From assembly GCA_963750045.1 (NCBI GenBank), contig CAVVPD010000008.1:434001-498000 (forward strand): a DNA stretch of 64,000 nucleotides, given 5' to 3'. This document shows, piece by piece, positions 59,765-64,000 of this stretch. Each line of letters begins with the position of its first letter. The stretch's first letter is position 1. The position numbers and the translations under genes were made by a program. The DNA is from DASUAS01 sp963750045 (lineage in GTDB: Bacteria; Actinomycetota; Acidimicrobiia; IMCC26256; DASPTH01). Below the pieces are notes generated by a model that saw only the letters and a program-made list of their open reading frames with translations, ran no database searches and was not told the origin of the DNA.

Positions 59765-62421
59765 GTGTCCACCCTCCTGCTGATCGACGGCCTGTCGCTC
59801 GCGTTCCGGGCCTTCTACGCGCTCCCGTCCGATCTCGCCACGCCGGCGGGCACGATCACCAACGCGGTCTACGGCTTCACGTCGATGTTGGTGAAGGTGC
59901 TGGGCGACGAGCACCCCGAGGGCATCGCGGTCGTGTTCGACGCTCCCGGCCCCACGTTCCGCGACGATCTCGACGCCGACTACAAGGGCACGCGCAAGGA
60001 GACGCCCGACATCTTCGTACCGCAGCTCCCGCTGATCCACGAGGTCGTCGACGCGCTCCGCATCCCCACGTTGGAGATCCCGGGCGTGGAGGCCGACGAC
60101 GTGATCGCGACGCTCGCGACCCGTGCCGCCGCGGACGGGATCGACGTGATCATCGTCACCGGCGACCGGGACAGCTACCAGCTCGTGTCCGATCCGCATG
60201 TGAAGGTGCTCTACAACCGGCGTGGCGTGTCCGACTACGTGCTGTACGACGAGGCCGGGATCTTCGAGCGCACGGGCGTCACGCCCGCGCAGTACCCGGA
60301 CTACGCCGCGCTGCGGGGTGACCCGAGCGACAACCTCCCCGGCGTCCCCGGGATCGGCGAGAAGACGGCGGCCAAGCTGATCGCCAACTACGGCGACCTC
60401 GAGGGGATCTTCGAGCACCTCGACGACCTGCCGCCCAAGCAGCGCCAGAACCTCGGCGACTCCCGGGAGCGCGTGCTTCCTCAACCGTCAGATGTCGCGC
60501 CTGCGCCTCGACTGTGAGGTCGACGCCGCGCCCGGCGAGCTGCGGATGGGTGGGTGGGACCACGACGAGGTGCGGGTCCTCTTCGAGCAGCTCGCGTTCC
60601 GGACGCTGTGGCCGCGCCTGCTGGAGGCAGTGGGGGACTCGGCCGCCGCGTCGGAGACCGAGAGCGCCGACCCTCGAGGTCGAGGTCACGGTCCCGCGCG
60701 ACGGCGCGGCGGTGTTGGCCGCATTCGCCTCGGTCACCGAGCGAGCCGAGCCGTACGCGATGGAAGCGCGGTGGGAGGGTGCGCCCGTCGTCAGCGCGCT
60801 CCGCGCGCTCGCGATCGCCGACGCCGACGGCAACGTCACCTATGTCGCTGGGCAGCTGCTGGCCGAGCCGGCCGTGCGCGGCGCGCTCGATGCCCTCGTC
60901 GGTGTCGACGGTCCTCCGCTGGTGGCGCACCGGGCGAAGGAGCTGATGCACGGGCTGCACGTCGACGTGCGGGCGCTGCACCACGACACCGCGGTCATGG
61001 CCTACCTGCTCGATCCCGGCTCCGGGAAGTTCCTCCTCGACGATCTCGCCCTCCGGTTCCTGTCCCTCGAGGTGCAGTCGCCCGACGCCGAGCCCGGCAC
61101 GCTCGACCTCGACGGCGACATCGAGATCGACCAGACCGGCCGGCGCGCCGTCGCCGTGCTGCAGCTGTCCACCGAGCTGGAGCAGGCCCTCGCGGCGCGG
61201 GAGCTCACGGAGCTGTACGAGAAGTTCGAGCGGCCGCTGGTGAGAGTGCTCGCACGGATGGAAGCGGCGGGAATCCGCGTCGACCGTGAGTTCCTCGAGA
61301 CCCTGAGCGCCGACCTGGCACAGCAGTGCGAGGCGCTCGTGCAGCGGATCCACGCGCACGCGGGCGAGGAGTTCAACGTGAACTCCACGCCGCAGTTGCG
61401 CACGATCCTGTTCGAGAAGCTCGGGCTGGTCCCGGTGAAGAAGACGAAGACGGGACCGTCGACCGACGCCGACTCGCTCCAGAAGATGGCCGCCGACCAT
61501 CCCATCGTCGAAGAGCTGCTGCGCTACCGCGAGGTCGAGAAGCTCCGCAGCACCTACGCGGACGCGCTGCCGCCGCTCATCCAGGCGGACGGTCGGATCC
61601 ACGCCACGTTCAAGCAGACCGACACCACGACCGGGCGGATCTCGAGCGAGGCGCCGAACCTCCAGAACGTCCCGGTGCGCACGGCCGACGGTCGTGAGAT
61701 GCGCCGCGCGTTCATCGCCGAGGACGGCTGGGGCCTGCTCACCGCCGACTACTCGCAGATCGAGCTCCGCGTGCTCGCCCACCTGGCCGATGATCCCGGA
61801 CTGATCGACGCGTTCGAGCGCGGCGCCGACGTGCACACCACGACGGCGTCGAAGGTGTTCCACGTCGACGAGTCGGAGGTCGACGCCGCCCAGCGCCGCT
61901 TCGCGAAGGTCGTGAACTACGGCCTGGCCTACGGCATGGAGGCCTACGGCCTCGGTCAGCGTCTCGGCATCCCGACCCACGAGGCGGCCGAGATCCTCGA
62001 CGCCTACTTCGATGGCTTCCCCAACGTCAAGGCGTTCATGGAGGGCACCATCCAGGAAGCCAAGGAGCGTGGCTACACCACGACCATCTTCGGCCGCCGC
62101 CGCCAGATCAGCGAGCTGGCGTCGGACAACTTCCGCATCCGCCAGATGGGCGAGCGGATGGCGCAGAACGCGCCGGTGCAGGGCTCGGCCGCCGACATCT
62201 TCAAGCTGGCGATGATCGATCTCGACCGCGCCCTCGACGCGGCGGAGTCTGCGGCCCGCATGCTGCTCACCGTGCACGACGAGCTCGTGCTCGAAGTGCC
62301 CAACGACGAACACGAGCCGACCGAGATGCTCGTGCGCGAGGTCATGGAGCACGTCACCGAGTTGCGCGTGCCGCTCACCGTCGACACCGGCTTCGGTCCC
62401 AACTGGGCCGCCGCGAAGTAG
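59765..62421 (+). CDS. polA: DNA polymerase I (two frameshifts)
   Basis: A repair and replication polymerase of about 884 residues once corrected. The first phase (59765 to about 60476) is the 5' nuclease: LLLIDGLSLAFRAFYALP, VFDAPGPTFRDDLDADYKG, PGVEADDVIATLAT, VTGDRDSYQLVS and GVPGIGEKTAAKLIANYG. A short second phase (FLNRQMSRLRLDCEV to ETESAD) runs to about 60670. The third phase holds an exonuclease-like domain and the polymerase: motif A DYSQIELRVLAHLADD, motif B RRFAKVVNYGLAYGM, motif C LLTVHDELVLEVP. Two single-base insertions (C near 60476, and near 60665-60672) restore one frame; the span is exactly two bases over a multiple of three. The start is GTG 59765. Confidence 0.95.
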
Positions 62422-62454
62422 CGGGAGCGGTGTTGCCGGCGGCGCAGCCCGGTG

Positions 62455-63276
62455 TCAGCGCAGGGTGCCGAGCGTGTCGGCATCGGCGACGATCCGGTCG
62501 ACGCGGTCCTGGAGCCAGTCGAGCGTCTCACGGTGGGTGTTGACGTAGAGCACGTCCTGGCGGATGGCGCGCACGACGAGGCGTCCGACCGCGATCGGCT
62601 CGACCGCGCTCGCCACCCGGGTCTCGAGGAACTCCTGCATCACCGGATCGGCCAGCTCGCCGCGCTGGTACCGGGCGAGGGCGTCGACGATCGGCGCCGT
62701 GCGCACCCCTCCGGGGGTGAGGACGGTCGTTCCCACGGGCGATCCGATCGCGGCCAGCTCTTCCCGCAGCATCTCGGTGATGGCGACCGACGCGTGCTTG
62801 GCGGGCGGGTACGGCCCCAGGTTGGGTGCGGCGACGAGGCCCTGGCGGGACGACGTGTTCACGACGTGGCCCTCTCCCTGCTCCAGCATGCGCGGCAGGA
62901 ACGCGTTGAGACCGTGGAGGATCGCGAAGCAGTCGACGCCGAACACCGTGTCCCACACGGTGAGATCGATCGGTTCGCACAACGGGCTACGCGCGCCGAT
63001 GCCGGCGTTGTTGCACAGAACGTGCGCGGTGCCGTAACGCTCGTAGGTGACGTCGCGGAGCCGGTCGACGGCGCCGGGATCCGACACGTCGGTCGGGAGG
63101 CCGATGGCCTCGATCCCGCGTTCGGCGAAGCCGGCGACGGCGCGGTCGAGCGCCGGCTCGTCGACGTCGGCGAGGACGACGCGCATGCCCTCCTCTGCGA
63201 AGGCTTCCGCGAGCCCCAGCCCGAGCCCGTTGGCGCCGCCGGTGACCACTGCGACCTTGTCGGAGAACGAGTTCAT
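62455..63276 (-). CDS. short-chain dehydrogenase/reductase
   Basis: A 273-residue classical SDR. The NAD(P) loop is AVVTGGANGLGLGLAEAF (residues about 9-26), then VLCNNAGIGARSPL (N-N-A-G). The catalytic Ser is in VVNTSSRQGLVAAP and the Tyr/Lys pair in GPYPPAKHASVAI. A long C-terminal part (LVVRAIRQDVLYVNTHRETL) fits the subgroup of uncharacterised actinobacterial SDRs. Substrate unknown. Convergent with polA. Confidence 0.92.
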   Translation of the reverse strand: MNSFSDKVAVVTGGANGLGLGLAEAFAEEGMRVVLADVDEPALDRAVAGFAERGIEAIGLPTDVSDPGAVDRLRDVTYERYGTAHVLCNNAGIGARSPLCEPIDLTVWDTVFGVDCFAILHGLNAFLPRMLEQGEGHVVNTSSRQGLVAAPNLGPYPPAKHASVAITEMLREELAAIGSPVGTTVLTPGGVRTAPIVDALARYQRGELADPVMQEFLETRVASAVEPIAVGRLVVRAIRQDVLYVNTHRETLDWLQDRVDRIVADADTLGTLR

Positions 63277-63301
63277 GGCGCGGACGATAGGGTCTCGGCG
63301 C

Positions 63302-64000
63302 TTGAGTGACCACGACGCTGCCGCGCCGGGACCGAGCGACGATCGCTGGTTCGACGAGGTCGCCCGCTTCCTCGGCACCGCCTACCTCCGCAACGCGTTC
63401 ACCATGGGCACGGAACAAGAGGTCGACTTCCTCGTCGCCGCGCTCGGGGCTGTCGGCGGGCATGCGGGTGCTCGACGTCGGGTGCGGGCCCGGGCGCCAC
63501 GCGCTCGCGCTCGCCCGGCGGGGATACGACGTGGTCGGCGTCGACCGGAGTCCCGAGTTCGTCGACCTGGCGCGCGCGCGGCCGCCGCCGCCGAAGGCCT
63601 CGCGGCCCGGTTCGAGGAGCTCGACGTGCGCGACCTCGAGCACGCAGGCGAGTTCGACGCCACCATCTGCCTCTGCCAGGGCGGCTTCGGACTGCTCGGC
63701 GGGCGCGAGGAAGCCGCCGTCTTCGGTCGCATCGCCCGGACGCTGCGTCCCGCCGGGCGCCTGGCGCTCAGCGCCTTCTCTTCCGCCTTCGCCGTGCGCA
63801 ACCTGGAACCGGGGGAGGGGTACGACCCCGCGACGGGCGTCCTCCACGAACGGGCGACGGTGCGTGGTCCCGACGGCGTGGAGGCCGACTTCGACCTCTG
63901 GACCACCTGCTTCACCGGCCGGGAGCTCGAGCTCCTGGCGACCGGGGCCGGGCTCACCGTCGACGCGCTGCACGGGGTGAGCCCCGGCGCGTACCCGGGC
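63302..64000 (+). CDS. class I SAM-dependent methyltransferase (3' end cut by window, two frameshifts)
   Basis: The N-terminal phase from TTG 63302 reads DRWFDEVARFLGTAYLRNAF. After an extra G (GGGG at 63446-63449) the second phase gives MRVLDVGCGPGRHALALARR and YDVVGVDRSPEFVDLARA, the AdoMet-binding motif I and acidic loop. A further shift in a G/C run (about 63571-63582, probably one missing base) leads to ARFEELDVRDLEHAGEFDA, ICLCQGGFGLLGG and LRPAGRLALSAFSS. The C-terminus lies beyond base 64000. The substrate is unknown; the start codon is uncertain. Confidence 0.75.
   Translation, partial: MSDHDAAAPGPSDDRWFDEVARFLGTAYLRNAFTMGTEQEVDFLVAALGAVGGHAGARRRVRARAPRARARPAGIRRGRRRPESRVRRPGARAAAAAEGLAARFEELDVRDLEHAGEFDATICLCQGGFGLLGGREEAAVFGRIARTLRPAGRLALSAFSSAFAVRNLEPGEGYDPATGVLHERATVRGPDGVEADFDLWTTCFTGRELELLATGAGLTVDALHGVSPGAYPG

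Overview
The window is GC-rich, densely coded bacterial DNA. Mycothiol synthase (mshD), an ANTAR regulator beside polA (pdtaR), an RskA-like anti-sigma factor, a LAxTG sorting motif and many start codons lying 6-9 bases after a TANNNT hexamer point to Actinomycetota. An Acidimicrobiia-like lineage is my inference from the mix of genes and cannot be proved here.

Layout. 1-3.2 kb: a CoA-ester lyase and a MaoC dehydratase divergent from acetoacetyl-CoA synthetase. 3.7-13.9 kb: an accessory island beside the 3' end of a small membrane-protein gene. Three copies of an attachment-like repeat (near 3.68, 11.7 and 13.86 kb) divide it into an ~8 kb and a ~2.2 kb cassette. The large cassette carries an AlkZ-like winged-helix protein, a VOC protein, a lipoprotein, a TetR regulator with a clear operator and divergent target, a two-recombinase element with terminal inverted repeats (7659-10114) and an LLM flavin-dependent enzyme. 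The small cassette carries one large secreted protein. 13.9-17.8 kb: rlmN, mshD, a double VOC protein, nth. 18.1-21.9 kb: hisDCBA without hisH or hisF. 21.9-25.5 kb: small proteins, a hydrolase, a cold-shock protein and a prolyl oligopeptidase. 25.6-40.4 kb: hisI and trpE, then ygfZ, a two-component system, trpC behind two duplicated small ORFs, two acyl-CoA dehydrogenases, trpB2, a PAP2-like protein, trpF, trpB, trpA, an orphan adenine methyltransferase and a small Cys-rich protein. 40.5-44.3 kb: ECF sigma and anti-sigma factors, a secreted Lys-rich protein, an MFS transporter and Bcp. 44.3-51.6 kb: a type II fatty-acid synthesis operon (fabD, a biotinyl-like protein lacking the biotin lysine, fabH, fabG, acpP, fabF, carboxyltransferase, fabI) divergent from fabZ across twin palindromes. 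52-56.1 kb: a CHASE2 adenylate cyclase, a FecR protein, a surface protein with lipobox and LAxTG signals, and a cyclic-nucleotide-binding protein, probably one signalling module. 56.4-64 kb: a serine hydrolase, tRNA-Leu(CAA), an M23 peptidase, pdtaR, polA, an SDR and a truncated methyltransferase.

Ten single-base frameshifts interrupt otherwise intact and often essential genes (citE-like, trpE, histidine kinase, trpA, fabF, CNBD protein, polA twice, terminal methyltransferase twice). Most lie in G/C runs and look like sequence errors. The affected genes are annotated as single loci. hisH, hisF, trpD, trpG and accC are not in the window.
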